From assembly GCF_041053055.1 (NCBI RefSeq), contig NZ_CP163443.1:3472001-3536000 (forward strand): DNA of 64,000 bases, given 5' to 3'. Under the pieces are notes generated by a model that did not search any database, was not told the DNA's origin, and saw only the letters and a program-made list of their open reading frames with translations. Position numbers and translations under genes: made by a program. Within the stretch, counting starts at the first letter, position 1. Each line of letters begins with the position of its first letter. Source of the DNA: Streptomyces sp. R41 (lineage in GTDB: Bacteria; Actinomycetota; Actinomycetes; Streptomycetales; Streptomycetaceae). Shown in pieces: positions 8,670-17,104 of this stretch.

Positions 8670-9910
8670 GCACGGATGTGACGGACAAGGTCCCGGCCTC
8701 GGCGCCGCCCGGCAAGAGCGGGAGTTCGGCCGACGGCAACCTGCTGCAGCTGATGCTGAACGGCCTGCGCCGCAACATGCGGCAGTACGGCATGCTGATC
8801 GCCCTCGGCCTGATCGTCGCCCTCTTCGCGGTCTGGACCGACGGCGACCTGCTGCTGCCGCGCAACGTCTCCAACCTGGTGCTGCAGAACAGCTACATCC
8901 TGATCCTCGCGATCGGCATGATGCTGGTGATCATCGCGGGTCACATCGACCTGTCGGTGGGATCGCTGACGGCGTTCATCGGCGCGTTCGCGGCCGTGCT
9001 GACGGTGCAGCACGGTGTGGCGTGGCCGGTGGCGCTGGTGCTGTGCCTGCTGGTGGGCGCGGTGGCCGGCTCGATGCAAGGGTTCCTGATCGCGTATCTC
9101 GGCATACCGTCGTTCATCGTCACCCTGGCCGGCATGCTGCTCTTCCGCGGTCTGACGGAGATCTTCCTGCAGGGCCAGACCCTCGGCCCGTTCCCGGACG
9201 GCCTGCAGAAGCTCGGCAACGGCTTCCTGCCGGAGGTCGGCCCCAACACCAACTACCACAACCTCACCCTGCTGCTGGGCTTCGTGCTGCTGGCCTTCGC
9301 GGTCTACCAGGAGGTCCGCGACCGCAAGCGCCAGCAGGAGTTCTCGCTGGACGTGCTGCCGCGCAACGCCTTCCTGCTCAAGCTGGTCGCCATCGCCGCC
9401 GCGGTCCTCGCGGTCACGATGCTGCTCGCCAGCTACCAGGGCGCGCCGATCATCCTGATCGTCCTCGGCGTCCTGGTGGTCGGTTACGGCTACGTCATGC
9501 GCAACGCCGTCTTCGGCCGCCACATCTACGCGATCGGCGGCAACCTCCCGGCGGCGAAGCTGTCCGGCGTCAAGGACAAGAAGGTCACCTTCTTGGTCTT
9601 CCTGAACATGGGCGTGCTCGCGGCCCTGGCGGGTCTGGTGGTCGCCGCCCGTCTGAACGCGGCCTCGCCGAAGGCCGGCCTGAACTTCGAACTCGAGGCG
9701 ATCGCCTCGTCGTTCATCGGTGGCGCGTCCATGAGCGGCGGTGTCGGTACCGTGCTCGGTGCCATCATCGGTGGTCTCGTCCTCGGCGTGCTGAACAACG
9801 GCATGAACCTTCTCAGCGTCGGCACCGACTGGCAGCAGGTCATCAAGGGCCTGGCCCTGTTGGCGGCGGTCGGCTTCGACGTGTGGAACAAGCGCAAGTC
9901 CGGTTCGTAA
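8666..9910 (+). CDS. mmsB: monosaccharide ABC transporter permease (MmsB/GguB type)
   Basis: 414-residue polytopic permease of the BPD_transp_2/RbsC class. The N-terminal about 30 residues are hydrophilic. Ten or so membrane segments follow, including [37 protein letters not shown] and [20 protein letters not shown]. The motif [10 protein letters not shown] is the ribose/xylose permease hallmark. A larger central loop ([11 protein letters not shown]) matches the GguB/MmsB group. The ATG at 8666 overlaps the ATPase stop codon. A strong hairpin follows the stop. Confidence 0.93.
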   Translation: MSTDVTDKVPASAPPGKSGSSADGNLLQLMLNGLRRNMRQYGMLIALGLIVALFAVWTDGDLLLPRNVSNLVLQNSYILILAIGMMLVIIAGHIDLSVGSLTAFIGAFAAVLTVQHGVAWPVALVLCLLVGAVAGSMQGFLIAYLGIPSFIVTLAGMLLFRGLTEIFLQGQTLGPFPDGLQKLGNGFLPEVGPNTNYHNLTLLLGFVLLAFAVYQEVRDRKRQQEFSLDVLPRNAFLLKLVAIAAAVLAVTMLLASYQGAPIILIVLGVLVVGYGYVMRNAVFGRHIYAIGGNLPAAKLSGVKDKKVTFLVFLNMGVLAALAGLVVAARLNAASPKAGLNFELEAIASSFIGGASMSGGVGTVLGAIIGGLVLGVLNNGMNLLSVGTDWQQVIKGLALLAAVGFDVWNKRKSGS

Positions 9911-9917
9911 GTCAGCT

Positions 9918-9942
9918 GGGCCCCGCCACCAAGGCGGGGCCC
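9918..9942 (+). terminator. hairpin terminator after the permease
   Basis: GGGCCCCGCC (9918-9927) pairs perfectly with GGCGGGGCCC (9933-9942) over a 5-nt loop, 8 bp after the permease stop codon. It would end or attenuate the importer mRNA before the epimerase gene. Confidence 0.7.
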
Positions 9943-9963
9943 CACCCTTTACGGGAGCCGCAA

Positions 9964-11112
9964 ATGGAACTGAACAGACGCACGGTCATCGCAGGGGCCG
10001 CGGCCGCGGGCATCGCCGCGACCACGCTCGGGGGAACGGCACACGCCACGGGAGGCAGGAAGCCGGTGAAGGAGCTCTTCGGCAAGCTCGCCGACGGGAC
10101 GAAGGTCTACCGCTGGTCGCTGGAGAACGGCGGCACGCGCCTGAAGGTCCTGTCCTGGGGCGGCGTCGTCCAATCCCTGGAGATCCCGGACCGGCACGGC
10201 CGCTACAAGAACGTCTCCCTGGGCTTCGACAACATCGAGGACTACGTCGCGAAGACCCCGTACTTCGGCGCGCTCATCGGCCGCTACGGCAACCGCATCG
10301 CCAAGGGGCAGTTCACTCTCGACGGCAAGAGCTACCAGCTGTCCGTCAACGACGGCGTGAACAGTCTGCACGGCGGTTCCCAGGGCTTCGACAAGCACGT
10401 CTGGGACGTGGAGGGCTTCACCTCCGGCTCCGACGTCGGCCTCGTCCTGCACTACACCAGCGTCGACGGCGAGATGGGCTACCCCGGCACGCTCAAGGCG
10501 AAGGTCACCTACACCCTCACCCGGCACGGCGACTGGCGCATCGACTACGAGGCCACCACCGACAAGGCCACCGTCGTCAACCTCACCAGCCATGTCTACT
10601 GGAACCTGGCGGGCGAGGGCAGCGGCTCGATCTACGACCACGAGCTGAAGATCGCCGCCTCCCGCTACACCCCCGTCGACTCGGGCCTGATCCCCACCGG
10701 TGAGCTGGCCAAGGTCGCGGGCACCCCCTTCGACTTCCGCCACACCAAGACGGTCGGCGAGGACATCCGGGTCGCCAACCAGCAGCTGCTGTACGGCAAG
10801 GGCATCGACCACAACTGGGTGCTCGACAAGGGCATCACGGCGAAGCCCGAGCACATCGCCACCCTGCGCGATCCGTCCTCCGGCCGCACCCTGAAGATCG
10901 CCACCGACCAGCCGGGCCTGCAGTTCTACTCGGGCAACTTCCTGGACGGCACGCTCGTCGGCACCGGTGGCCACATCTACCGGCAGGGCGACGCGCTGTG
11001 CCTGGAGACGCAGCACTTCCCGGACTCGCCGAACCAGCCGAAGTTCCCTTCGACGGTCCTGCGGCCGGGCGAGACGTACCGCAGCACGACGGTGCACTCG
11101 TTCAGCGCCTGA
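9964..11112 (+). CDS. secreted aldose 1-epimerase (galactose mutarotase family)
   Basis: 382 residues. It interconverts alpha and beta anomers of aldoses. The N-terminus MELNRRTVIAGAAAAG...GGTAHA is a twin-arginine signal with an Ala-x-Ala cleavage site near residue 29, so the enzyme works outside the cell, unlike the cytoplasmic GalM. The mutarotase core is clear: GRYGNRIAKGQFTL, NDGVNSLHGGSQGFDK (catalytic-type His in LHGG), NLTSHVYWNL (second His) and GLQFYSGNF. The C-terminal ALCLETQHFPDSPNQPKFPS carries the conserved Glu and the family ending. It starts at 9964 with GGGAGCCGCAA as a ribosome site. Downstream of the importer, it probably supplies the anomer the receptor binds. Confidence 0.92.
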   Translation: MELNRRTVIAGAAAAGIAATTLGGTAHATGGRKPVKELFGKLADGTKVYRWSLENGGTRLKVLSWGGVVQSLEIPDRHGRYKNVSLGFDNIEDYVAKTPYFGALIGRYGNRIAKGQFTLDGKSYQLSVNDGVNSLHGGSQGFDKHVWDVEGFTSGSDVGLVLHYTSVDGEMGYPGTLKAKVTYTLTRHGDWRIDYEATTDKATVVNLTSHVYWNLAGEGSGSIYDHELKIAASRYTPVDSGLIPTGELAKVAGTPFDFRHTKTVGEDIRVANQQLLYGKGIDHNWVLDKGITAKPEHIATLRDPSSGRTLKIATDQPGLQFYSGNFLDGTLVGTGGHIYRQGDALCLETQHFPDSPNQPKFPSTVLRPGETYRSTTVHSFSA

Positions 11113-11215
11113 GGCCCTTGACGGCTTCGCGGGGGCCCCGGTTGCGCCGGGAAGCGAACCCACACTGAATTCACACGAGTTGAACAGCGCCACCTCCGTA
11201 TCCGTATGAGAGGGC

Positions 11216-11239
11216 GGCCCGTGCTCCCCCGCACGGGCC
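11216..11239 (+). terminator. hairpin after epimerase gene
   Basis: GGCCCGTGC (11216-11224) and GCACGGGCC (11231-11239) around a CTCCCC loop. A second GC-rich element (GAGGGCCCG...CGGGCCCG) follows at about 11250-11277. Together they separate the sugar operon from the aminotransferase gene. Confidence 0.55.
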
Positions 11240-11294
11240 ACCCAAAGACGGAGGGCCCGTCCTCCCCCGCGGGCCCGCCCTATACGGAGGTTCC

Positions 11295-13007
11295 ATGGCC
11301 GGCAATGTCACCTCGCTCTTTCGCGGCACTGCGGCGCACAGCCCGTCCATGGCCGCGCTGACGCGGGAGGGTGACGGGGCCGGTCCGGTGGACTTCTGCA
11401 TCCCGTGCAATCCGTACTTTCCGACGCCCGCGATGTTCGACGAGCTGGCCGGCCGGCTGCGCGAGATCATCACGTACTACCCGAGCAGCGCCGACACCAT
11501 CACCGCCGAGCTGTGCTCGCTGCTCCAGCTCCCGCCGCAGTGCGTCGCGATGGGCAACGGCTCGACCGAACTCATCACCTGGATCGACCACTTGCTGGTC
11601 CGGGAGTCCCTGGCGATACCCGTGCCCACCTTCGGCCGCTGGACCGATCAGCCGATGGAGACCGGCAAGCGGGTCGACATGTTCCCGCTCCAGGAGTCCA
11701 CCGGATTCGCCCTGGACCTCGCCAAGTACGCCCAGTTCATCCGCGCCCGTGGCACGCGTGTCGCCGTCATCTGCAACCCGAACAACCCCGACGGCGGCTT
11801 CCTCCCCCGCCAGTCGGTCATCCAGTTCATGGACGCGATGGCTGACCTGGACCTGATCGTCATCGACGAGTCGTTCCTGGAGTTCGCCGACGCCGAGTCC
11901 GAACCGAGCGTGGTCGAGGACGCGGTGATGCGGCCCAACGTCATCGTGCTGCGCAGCCTCGGCAAGAACTTCGGCCTGCACGGCATCCGCTTCGGCTATC
12001 TCGTCGCCAACCCGGCCCTCGCCGGCAAGGTCCGCTCCATGCTGCCCAAGTGGAATCTCAACTCCTTCGCCGAGACCGTGGTGTTCATGCTCAAGGAGCA
12101 CGGCCAGGAGTACATGCAGAGCCTGCACATGGTCCGCCGCGACCGGCTCGACATGGCCCAGCAGCTCTCCCAGCTGCCCGGCCTGACGGTCTACCCGTCG
12201 CAGGGCAACTTCCTCTTCGTGCGCCTCCCCGTGGGCGCCGAAGGCACCGTGGTCCGGGACCGGCTGCTGACCGAGCACCGGATCCTGGTCCGCGAGTGCG
12301 GCAACAAGATCGGTTCGTCCAGCCGCTTCCTGAGACTCGTGGTGCGCCCCCAGGTGGACGTGCGTCGCCTGGTGTCCGGCCTGGAGCAGGTGCTCTACGG
12401 GACCAGGAGGGGAGCCGCCGTGCCCGAGCTGAGCACAGGGACCAGCTACAGCTCGGGCACGGCGGCGGTTGACCGCCTGGTCAGCGCCACGAACGGGGCG
12501 GGCATGCAGGGCCTGGCCGCGCAGGCGAACGCGTGGCCGGGGCCCGCGCCGGCACAGCCCGGGCCGATGCCGAGCCTGCCCGCCGCGCAGCCCGCGGCGG
12601 TGGCGAACTTCCCTGCCCCGCAACAGCCGGCGGCCGTGTCGAACTTCCCCTCCCCGCAGCAGCCCGCGGCGGTGTCGAACTTCCCGTCCCCCGCTTCGCA
12701 GCCCGCCGCCCCGCAGCCCACCGCCTGGCCGGCACCGGCCGCGGCGCAGGCGCCCGGGGCGATGCCCGGCCTGGCACCGGGCTCGGCACCAGCGCCCGCG
12801 ATGCCCGCCGCGGCCCAGGCCCCAGGACTCCAGCCCGTCGCCCAGACCGGGATGCCCGGCATGACGAACGCCGCCTCGCTGGGCGCCCAGGGAGGCCTGA
12901 CGGCCGCCCAGGTCCGGGGCCGCACCCAGCCGGAACCACAGCCCCAGCCACAGCAGCCCACCGGCTGGCCGGCCGTGGGCGCCATGCTGTACGGCCAGGC
13001 GGGTTAG
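11295..13007 (+). CDS. fold-type I PLP aminotransferase (HisC/CobD-like) with repeat-rich C-terminal tail
   Basis: 570 residues. Residues 1 to about 370 are a complete class I/II aminotransferase of the histidinol-phosphate aminotransferase/threonine-phosphate decarboxylase group: GNGSTELITW, CNPNNPDGG (substrate and PLP-ring loop), VIDESFLEF and the PLP lysine Lys224 in RSLGKNFGLHGIRFGY. The remaining about 200 residues are Pro/Ala/Gln-rich low complexity, including three 12-residue units like QPAAVSNFPSPQ encoded by 36-bp repeats (12588-12695). Such a tail is not part of HisC. The amino acid substrate is unknown, and no his or cobalamin genes are nearby. The TAG stop is formed at the junction with a MITE (13006-13192), so the natural end may lie elsewhere. 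Confidence 0.88.
   Translation: MAGNVTSLFRGTAAHSPSMAALTREGDGAGPVDFCIPCNPYFPTPAMFDELAGRLREIITYYPSSADTITAELCSLLQLPPQCVAMGNGSTELITWIDHLLVRESLAIPVPTFGRWTDQPMETGKRVDMFPLQESTGFALDLAKYAQFIRARGTRVAVICNPNNPDGGFLPRQSVIQFMDAMADLDLIVIDESFLEFADAESEPSVVEDAVMRPNVIVLRSLGKNFGLHGIRFGYLVANPALAGKVRSMLPKWNLNSFAETVVFMLKEHGQEYMQSLHMVRRDRLDMAQQLSQLPGLTVYPSQGNFLFVRLPVGAEGTVVRDRLLTEHRILVRECGNKIGSSSRFLRLVVRPQVDVRRLVSGLEQVLYGTRRGAAVPELSTGTSYSSGTAAVDRLVSATNGAGMQGLAAQANAWPGPAPAQPGPMPSLPAAQPAAVANFPAPQQPAAVSNFPSPQQPAAVSNFPSPASQPAAPQPTAWPAPAAAQAPGAMPGLAPGSAPAPAMPAAAQAPGLQPVAQTGMPGMTNAASLGAQGGLTAAQVRGRTQPEPQPQPQQPTGWPAVGAMLYGQAG
12588..12695 (+). repeat. three 36-bp tandem repeats within the aminotransferase tail
   Basis: Units 12588-12623, 12624-12659 and 12660-12695 each encode a version of QPAAVSNFPSPQ. 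Units 2 and 3 differ by a few bases. In-frame repeat expansion explains part of the long low-complexity tail. Confidence 0.8.
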
Positions 13008-13192
13008 GGCCTGTCTTTCGGATCACGCCGACTTCGGGTTACGGCGCCTCACAACTGCCGGTGAGCGGAGCTTCGTGCGTGCAGCTGCAAGGCGGAGGAG
13101 GGAGTCGACGCGGAGCGTCGCCGACCGACGACAACGCCGCAGATGTGAGTGCCAAGCCCCGCGGCCCAGGCGTGATCCGAAAGACAGGCCCT
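13006..13192. mobile_element. 187-bp MITE with perfect terminal inverted repeats and 9-bp target duplication
   Basis: The left end AGGGCCTGTCTTTCGG... (13006-13029) is the exact reverse complement of 13169-13192, giving 24-bp terminal inverted repeats. The direct repeat AGGCGGGTT flanks it at 12997-13005 and 13193-13201, the signature of transposition. The interior has no open frame for a transposase, so it would have been moved in trans. It lies between the aminotransferase and GH43 genes and contributes the AG of the aminotransferase TAG stop. The outermost 11 bases recur at 16944. Confidence 0.85.
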
Positions 13193-13200
13193 AGGCGGGT

Positions 13201-14169
13201 TCAGTACGCCACGGGCCACCCACTGCTCCAGTTCAGCAGGTTGATGCCGAGCTTGGGTGTCCCGCTGTCGTTGCCGTCGTAGTAGTGGTAGACGATCAGG
13301 TCGCCGTCCGAGTCGGCCATGATGGACTGGCCGCCGGGCCCGATGACGCTGCCGTGCGACTCCAGGACCGGGGTGCCGCCGCTGTTGAGCATGGCGACCC
13401 CGCTCTGGTCGTAGTACGGCCCGGTCACGCTCGTCGCCCGGCCCACCTTGACCTTGTACGTGGAGCTGGTGCCCTGGCAGCAGACGTCGTACGAGGCGAA
13501 CAGGTAGTAGTAGCCGTTGCGCTTGACGATGTACGGCGCCTCGACGGCCTTCGTGCCGGTCGGGCGGGAAGCGATCGAGTACCGCGTCGTGTTGCTCGCG
13601 AGCTGCTTCCCGGTGGACGGATCGATCTGGATCATCTTGATGCCGGTCCACCAACTGCCGAACGACAGCCACCACTTGCCGTCGTCGTCCACGAAGAGGT
13701 TCGGGTCGATGGCGTTGTAGTCGCTGGCGGTGGTGGAGGTGTAGACGGTCCCGTAGTCGGTCCAGGAGCCGGGCAGCCCGGTCGTCGAACCGGCGAGCCC
13801 GATGGCGGACTTGTTGGACCCGAAGGTCGAGACGGCGTAGTACATCAAGTACTTCCCGCCATGGTACGAGATGTCGGGCGCCCAGGCCTCGGTGGCGTAC
13901 GTCGACCACCAGCCGGGTTTGGTGGTGAACGCGTCGCTGCCCGCCGTGAACGCGATCCGGTCGGTTGAGGTCTTGTAGCTCAGGCCGCCACCGGTGGCGT
14001 ACAGCAGATACCGCCCCGCCGAGGTGCGGATCATCGTCGGGTCGTGCACGACGACGGAACCGGTGACGGTGCCGGGGTTGGGGTACGCCGACGCGGTGGT
14101 CGGGATCAGGGCGAGAAGGACGGCCGCCGGGACGGCGAGCAGTGCCGTTCTGCGGGAGGTGCGGCTCAT
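13201..14169 (-). CDS. secreted arabinan endo-1,5-alpha-L-arabinosidase (GH43), copy 1
   Basis: 322 residues. Cuts the alpha-1,5-arabinofuranan backbone of plant arabinan outside the cell. Signal peptide MSRTSRRTALLAVPAAVLLA...TTASA, about 28 residues. The five-bladed propeller active site of GH43 is complete: base Asp43 (VHDPTMI), pKa-tuning Asp155 (NAIDPN) and acid Glu210 (AVEAPYI). The blades WAPDISYHGGKYLMYYAVSTFG and YYYLFASYD are typical of single-domain endo-arabinanases. No carbohydrate-binding module is attached. It has its own promoter (14182-14248), nearly identical to that of the oligosaccharide importer. A close paralogue lies at 22070. Confidence 0.93.
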   Translation of the reverse strand: MSRTSRRTALLAVPAAVLLALIPTTASAYPNPGTVTGSVVVHDPTMIRTSAGRYLLYATGGGLSYKTSTDRIAFTAGSDAFTTKPGWWSTYATEAWAPDISYHGGKYLMYYAVSTFGSNKSAIGLAGSTTGLPGSWTDYGTVYTSTTASDYNAIDPNLFVDDDGKWWLSFGSWWTGIKMIQIDPSTGKQLASNTTRYSIASRPTGTKAVEAPYIVKRNGYYYLFASYDVCCQGTSSTYKVKVGRATSVTGPYYDQSGVAMLNSGGTPVLESHGSVIGPGGQSIMADSDGDLIVYHYYDGNDSGTPKLGINLLNWSSGWPVAY

Positions 14170-14181
14170 ACGGACCCTCCT

Positions 14182-14248
14182 GTTCGAAATGCTGAACGCA
14201 GGTCAGGACCTCGAACGGGACCGTAGAATCGAAGCGCTTGCGAGTCAA
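14182..14248 (-). promoter_or_regulatory. GH43 copy 1 promoter with palindrome and IclR-type site
   Basis: Read on the minus strand: -35 TTGACT (14248-14243), 17-bp spacer containing CAAGCGCTTC (14240-14231), -10 TACGGT (14225-14220), then GTTCGAGG and a site containing ATTTCGAAC (14182-14197 on the plus strand reads GTTCGAAATGCTGAAC). AGGAGGGT precedes the ATG. The block matches the importer promoter at 26246-26312 base for base over most of its length. The AAGCGCTT palindrome resembles a LacI-family operator, and the TTCGAAAT site the proposed IclR operator. Confidence 0.65.
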
Positions 14249-14396
14249 CGCTTCTCACACCGAACTCCCGTCACACACCTGTGATTACGGCCCTGGAGGC
14301 CGCCAGCTTCCCCTTGTCTCACAAGCAACTTGACGTCTCGTCACTTTGCAGAACTGACAGCTCGCCAACAGCATCCCCTCCTACGGTGCCGTGTCC

Positions 14397-15158
14397 ATGA
14401 CAGACACTTCAGATGCCCCGATCGGGCGCCGCACCGTACTGATCGCCTCGGGCGCCACGGCCGCCGTGCTCGCCGTGGGCGCCGCAGCTCCTGAAGCCCC
14501 CACAGCCGACGCGGCGGACGCGAGCCCCGCCGCCGCGGCGGCCGTCTGCACCCTCACGAAGGAGATGACCGAAGGCCCCTACTACCTCGACGGGCAGCTC
14601 GTCCGCTCCGACATCACCGAAGGCAAGGCGGGCGCCCCCCTCAAGCTGGCGCTGACCGTGGTCGACGACGACACCTGCGCCCCGATCGCCAACGCCCTCG
14701 TCGAGATCTGGCACTGCGACGCGCTCGGCGAGTACTCCGGGTTCGTCGGCAACAACGGCCACGCCGAACCGGACGACGGCACCTTCCTGCGGGGCGGCGT
14801 GCTGACGAACTCCAGCGGCGTCGCGAACATCACCACGATCTACCCCGGCTGGTACCGAGGCCGCTGCGTGCACATCCACGTCAAGGTGCACACGGGTGTG
14901 ACCCTCACCTCCGACGGCTCCCTCACCGGCGGCCAGGAACTCCACACGGGCCAGCTGTTCTTCAGCGAAACGGTCACGACCGCCGTCGCCAAGGTCTCCC
15001 CGTACTCCACCAACACCGTCACCCGCACCACCCTCGCCCAGGACTCCATCTACGACGACGGAGGCGCCGCCTCCGGCCTCCTCACCCTGACGGCCCTGGG
15101 CAGCTCCGCCTCCTCCGGCTACACGGGCACCCTGACACTCGGCGTCGAACAGAGCTGA
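14397..15158 (+). CDS. secreted intradiol ring-cleavage dioxygenase-like protein
   Basis: 253 residues from the ATG (a GTG two codons earlier is possible). Twin-arginine signal with GRRTVLIASGATAAVLAVG, so it is exported folded. The intradiol dioxygenase fold follows: TEGPYYLDG carries the first Fe(III) tyrosine, IYPGWYRGRCVHIHVKV the second tyrosine and both histidines, and ALVEIWHCDALGEYSG is the conserved strand. These four ligands are the full non-haem Fe(III) set, so it should be active on catechols. Secreted intradiol enzymes of this small type occur in Streptomyces and are thought to act on lignin-derived or extracellular catechols. No other aromatic genes are nearby. A hairpin terminator follows. 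Confidence 0.88.
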   Translation: MTDTSDAPIGRRTVLIASGATAAVLAVGAAAPEAPTADAADASPAAAAAVCTLTKEMTEGPYYLDGQLVRSDITEGKAGAPLKLALTVVDDDTCAPIANALVEIWHCDALGEYSGFVGNNGHAEPDDGTFLRGGVLTNSSGVANITTIYPGWYRGRCVHIHVKVHTGVTLTSDGSLTGGQELHTGQLFFSETVTTAVAKVSPYSTNTVTRTTLAQDSIYDDGGAASGLLTLTALGSSASSGYTGTLTLGVEQS

Positions 15159-15185
15159 TCCACAGACCCTCCCCCCACGGAGAAA

Positions 15186-15215
15186 GGGGCGGCCCGCATC
15201 GACGCGGGCCGCCCC
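15186..15215 (+). terminator. hairpin terminator after dioxygenase gene
   Basis: GGGGCGGCCCGC (15186-15197) pairs with GCGGGCCGCCCC (15204-15215) around ATCGAC, a perfect 12-bp stem 27 bp after the stop codon. Confidence 0.75.
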
Positions 15216-15330
15216 GCTCCGCACCCGGCCCCGGTTCCTCGGCGCGCGTTCGAAGACCGCGTGAAGAGTCCTGGTGATTAAGGTCGCGCCCACGGGCACG
15301 GCATGATCGACCGGCGAGGAGAAACATCAG

Positions 15331-15888
15331 ATGGTGAAGGTGTGGCGTTTAGGAGTCTCGCTCATCGCGGCCGGTGCGGCGATCGTCGGCGTAGCCACCA
15401 GCGCGCAGGCGTACTCCGGGTTCACGGCCGAGAAGTACAACCAGATCCAGTTCGGTATGACGAAGGACCAGGTCTGGGCGATAGGCGGCGGCGCACAGGC
15501 GTGTGAGACCGGTGGGCTCGTCGGGGACAACGCCATCCTGTGCTGGGCCGAGTCGGGCGACTACGTGCCGTACGGCGGCTTCAGCTTCAACGCGGACGGG
15601 AAGCTGTACAACAAGCGGAGCGAGCTCCTGTTCAAGGCGAAGACGCCGTCCATCAGGCTCGCTCAGTACAACCGGACGACGCTGGGCATGACCGAGGCAC
15701 AGGTGTGGTCGGTCGTCCCGAAGGACTCGTGCGTGGCGCAGCAGGAGACCTACCCCAACTGGCCGGCCACGAACGGCCACGCGGTGGAGTACTACTGCCC
15801 CTCCGCGACCGGCCGGTTCCCGCCGAGCGCGTACCTCACGTTCACCGACGGCACGCTGACCTACCGCCACCAGCGCAGCCTCACCTGA
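15331..15888 (+). CDS. secreted beta-lactamase inhibitory protein (BLIP)-like protein
   Basis: 185 residues, signal peptide MVKVWRLGVSLIAAGAAIVG...SAQA (1-27). The mature part is two tandem about 76-residue domains, each beginning with the BLIP signature: YNQIQFGMTKDQVW and YNRTTLGMTEAQVW. Cys58/Cys71 and Cys134/Cys156 match the two BLIP disulfides, CETGG is shared, and Asp77 in SGDYVPY is at the position of the BLIP Asp49 loop that plugs class A beta-lactamase. The ending LTFTDGTLTYRHQ also fits. From memory it aligns throughout with S. clavuligerus BLIP. No beta-lactam genes are in the window, so the target (beta-lactamase or a penicillin-binding protein) is open. GGAGAAACATCAG precedes the ATG. 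Confidence 0.88.
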   Translation: MVKVWRLGVSLIAAGAAIVGVATSAQAYSGFTAEKYNQIQFGMTKDQVWAIGGGAQACETGGLVGDNAILCWAESGDYVPYGGFSFNADGKLYNKRSELLFKAKTPSIRLAQYNRTTLGMTEAQVWSVVPKDSCVAQQETYPNWPATNGHAVEYYCPSATGRFPPSAYLTFTDGTLTYRHQRSLT

Positions 15889-15900
15889 CGCGCCGAGTCC

Positions 15901-16809
15901 CTACACCGCCACGGGCTGCCGCTCCTCGACCGCCGGCTCCGCCTCCTTCTCCTTGCGGTAGGCGCGGATCGAGTACGTCAGGGCGGCGGCCCACAGCGCG
16001 TACAGGAGGACGTAGACCGGGGTGCTGAGCCCCGCGGACGCGCCGACCCAGTCGCTCCCCAGGAGCGTACGGACGTTGGTGACGATGATGACGCCGCCGA
16101 CCGCGGAGCCCAGCACGCGCGGCGGGACCAGGCGGACCAGCCAGGCGGCGACGGGCGCGGCGACCAGGCCGCCGAGCAGGAAGGCGAGCACCCAGCCCCA
16201 GTTCAGGCCCTGGGAGCCGAGCGAGAAGAGGAAGCCGAGACTCGCGGCGACGGCGACCAGGAACTCGCTGGTGTCGACCGAGCCGATCACCTTGCGGGGC
16301 TCCAGACGCCCGCTGGCCAGGAGCGCCGGGGTGCCGACCGGGCCCCAGCCGCCTCCGCCGGTGGCGTCGAGGAAGCCTGCCACCAGGCCGAGCGGGGCCA
16401 GGAACCGCTTGCGCAGAGGCTTGCCCAATTGGCCCTTGGGCATGCCGCGGAAGGTGAAGCGGGACATGACGTACAGGCCGAGCCCGAGCAGGATCAGCGA
16501 CATGGCCGGCTCGGCGACCTCCGTCGAGAGCTTGGAGAGGACCGTCGCGCCCAGGAAGGAGCCGACCGCGCCCGGCACGCCGATCTTGGCGACGACCTTC
16601 CAGTCCACGTTCCCGAAGCGCCAGTGCGAGGCGCCGGACATCAGCGTGGTGCCGATCTCGGCGAAGTGGACCGTGGCCGAGGCGGCGGCCGGGTTGGTGC
16701 CCATGGCGAGCAGCAGCGTGGTCGACGTCACGCCGTACGCCATGCCGAGGCTGCCGTCCACCAGCTGGGCGCCGAGGCCCGCGAGGGCGAGCAGTATCAG
16801 CGTGCGCAT
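15901..16809 (-). CDS. TauE/SafE-family sulfite/sulfonate exporter
   Basis: 302-residue membrane protein with about eight predicted helices. The N-terminal repeat shows GAQLVDGSLGMAYGVTSTTLL and the second repeat GLVAGFLDATGGGGWGPVGTPALL, the two signatures of the TauE/SafE family. It probably exports sulfite or a related anion. The gene lies just downstream of a wrecked Rrf2-family regulator on the same strand; Rrf2-TauE pairs are common in Streptomyces sulfur genes. Loss of that regulator could leave the exporter constitutively expressed. The C-terminal tail is hydrophilic and acidic/basic. Confidence 0.9.
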   Translation of the reverse strand: MRTLILLALAGLGAQLVDGSLGMAYGVTSTTLLLAMGTNPAAASATVHFAEIGTTLMSGASHWRFGNVDWKVVAKIGVPGAVGSFLGATVLSKLSTEVAEPAMSLILLGLGLYVMSRFTFRGMPKGQLGKPLRKRFLAPLGLVAGFLDATGGGGWGPVGTPALLASGRLEPRKVIGSVDTSEFLVAVAASLGFLFSLGSQGLNWGWVLAFLLGGLVAAPVAAWLVRLVPPRVLGSAVGGVIIVTNVRTLLGSDWVGASAGLSTPVYVLLYALWAAALTYSIRAYRKEKEAEPAVEERQPVAV

Positions 16810-16943
16810 GCGGAGGACCGTCCCGTCGTTGCCCGGCTTTCCTACCGGTTCGGCAGGGATGAACGGGAGGTGACGCTAGGTGCTGAAACTGAGGGCAGCC
16901 TGAGGACGCGATGAGGATCGTTCACAGGCGGCCGGCCCAGGCC

Positions 16944-17026
16944 TAGGGCCTGTCTGACAATTCCCGTCTGCCCCGCGACGCCATGCACGCACTCTCGCCG
17001 CCCCGGGCGCAGACCCAAGTACGTTC
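16944..17026. mobile_element. one-ended MITE fragment
   Basis: Begins AGGGCCTGTCTGACAATT, sharing the first 11 bases with the complete MITE at 13006, and continues with a GC-rich body. The expected complementary right end is not found in the next 400 bases. It abuts an inverted piece of the rrf2 gene, so the missing end was probably lost in the same rearrangement. Confidence 0.5.
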
Positions 17027-17104
17027 GCGTACACCGGCCCCGCGGAACCGCTGCTGCCGCTGTGGGTCGCGGCCCGCGCCAACGTACGGAAGATCCTCGA
17101 GGGC
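17027..17104 (+). other. inverted internal segment of the rrf2 pseudogene
   Basis: Read on the plus strand this 78-bp piece encodes AYTGPAEPLLPLWVAARANV and RKILEG, the conserved C-terminal part of the Rrf2 protein whose N-terminal part is on the minus strand immediately to the right. Flipping it restores continuity after ...RGERPTQL. The segment is bounded on the left by the MITE fragment. Confidence 0.75.

Noticed and set aside
12446..12985. Ala/Gly/Cys-rich minus-strand ORF opposite the aminotransferase tail
   Set aside because: Complement of the Pro/Ala repeats; no homology recognised.
13049..14248. Second minus-strand frame over GH43 copy 1 (399 codons)
   Set aside because: Out-of-frame shadow of the GH43 gene; catalytic motifs are only in the 322-residue frame.
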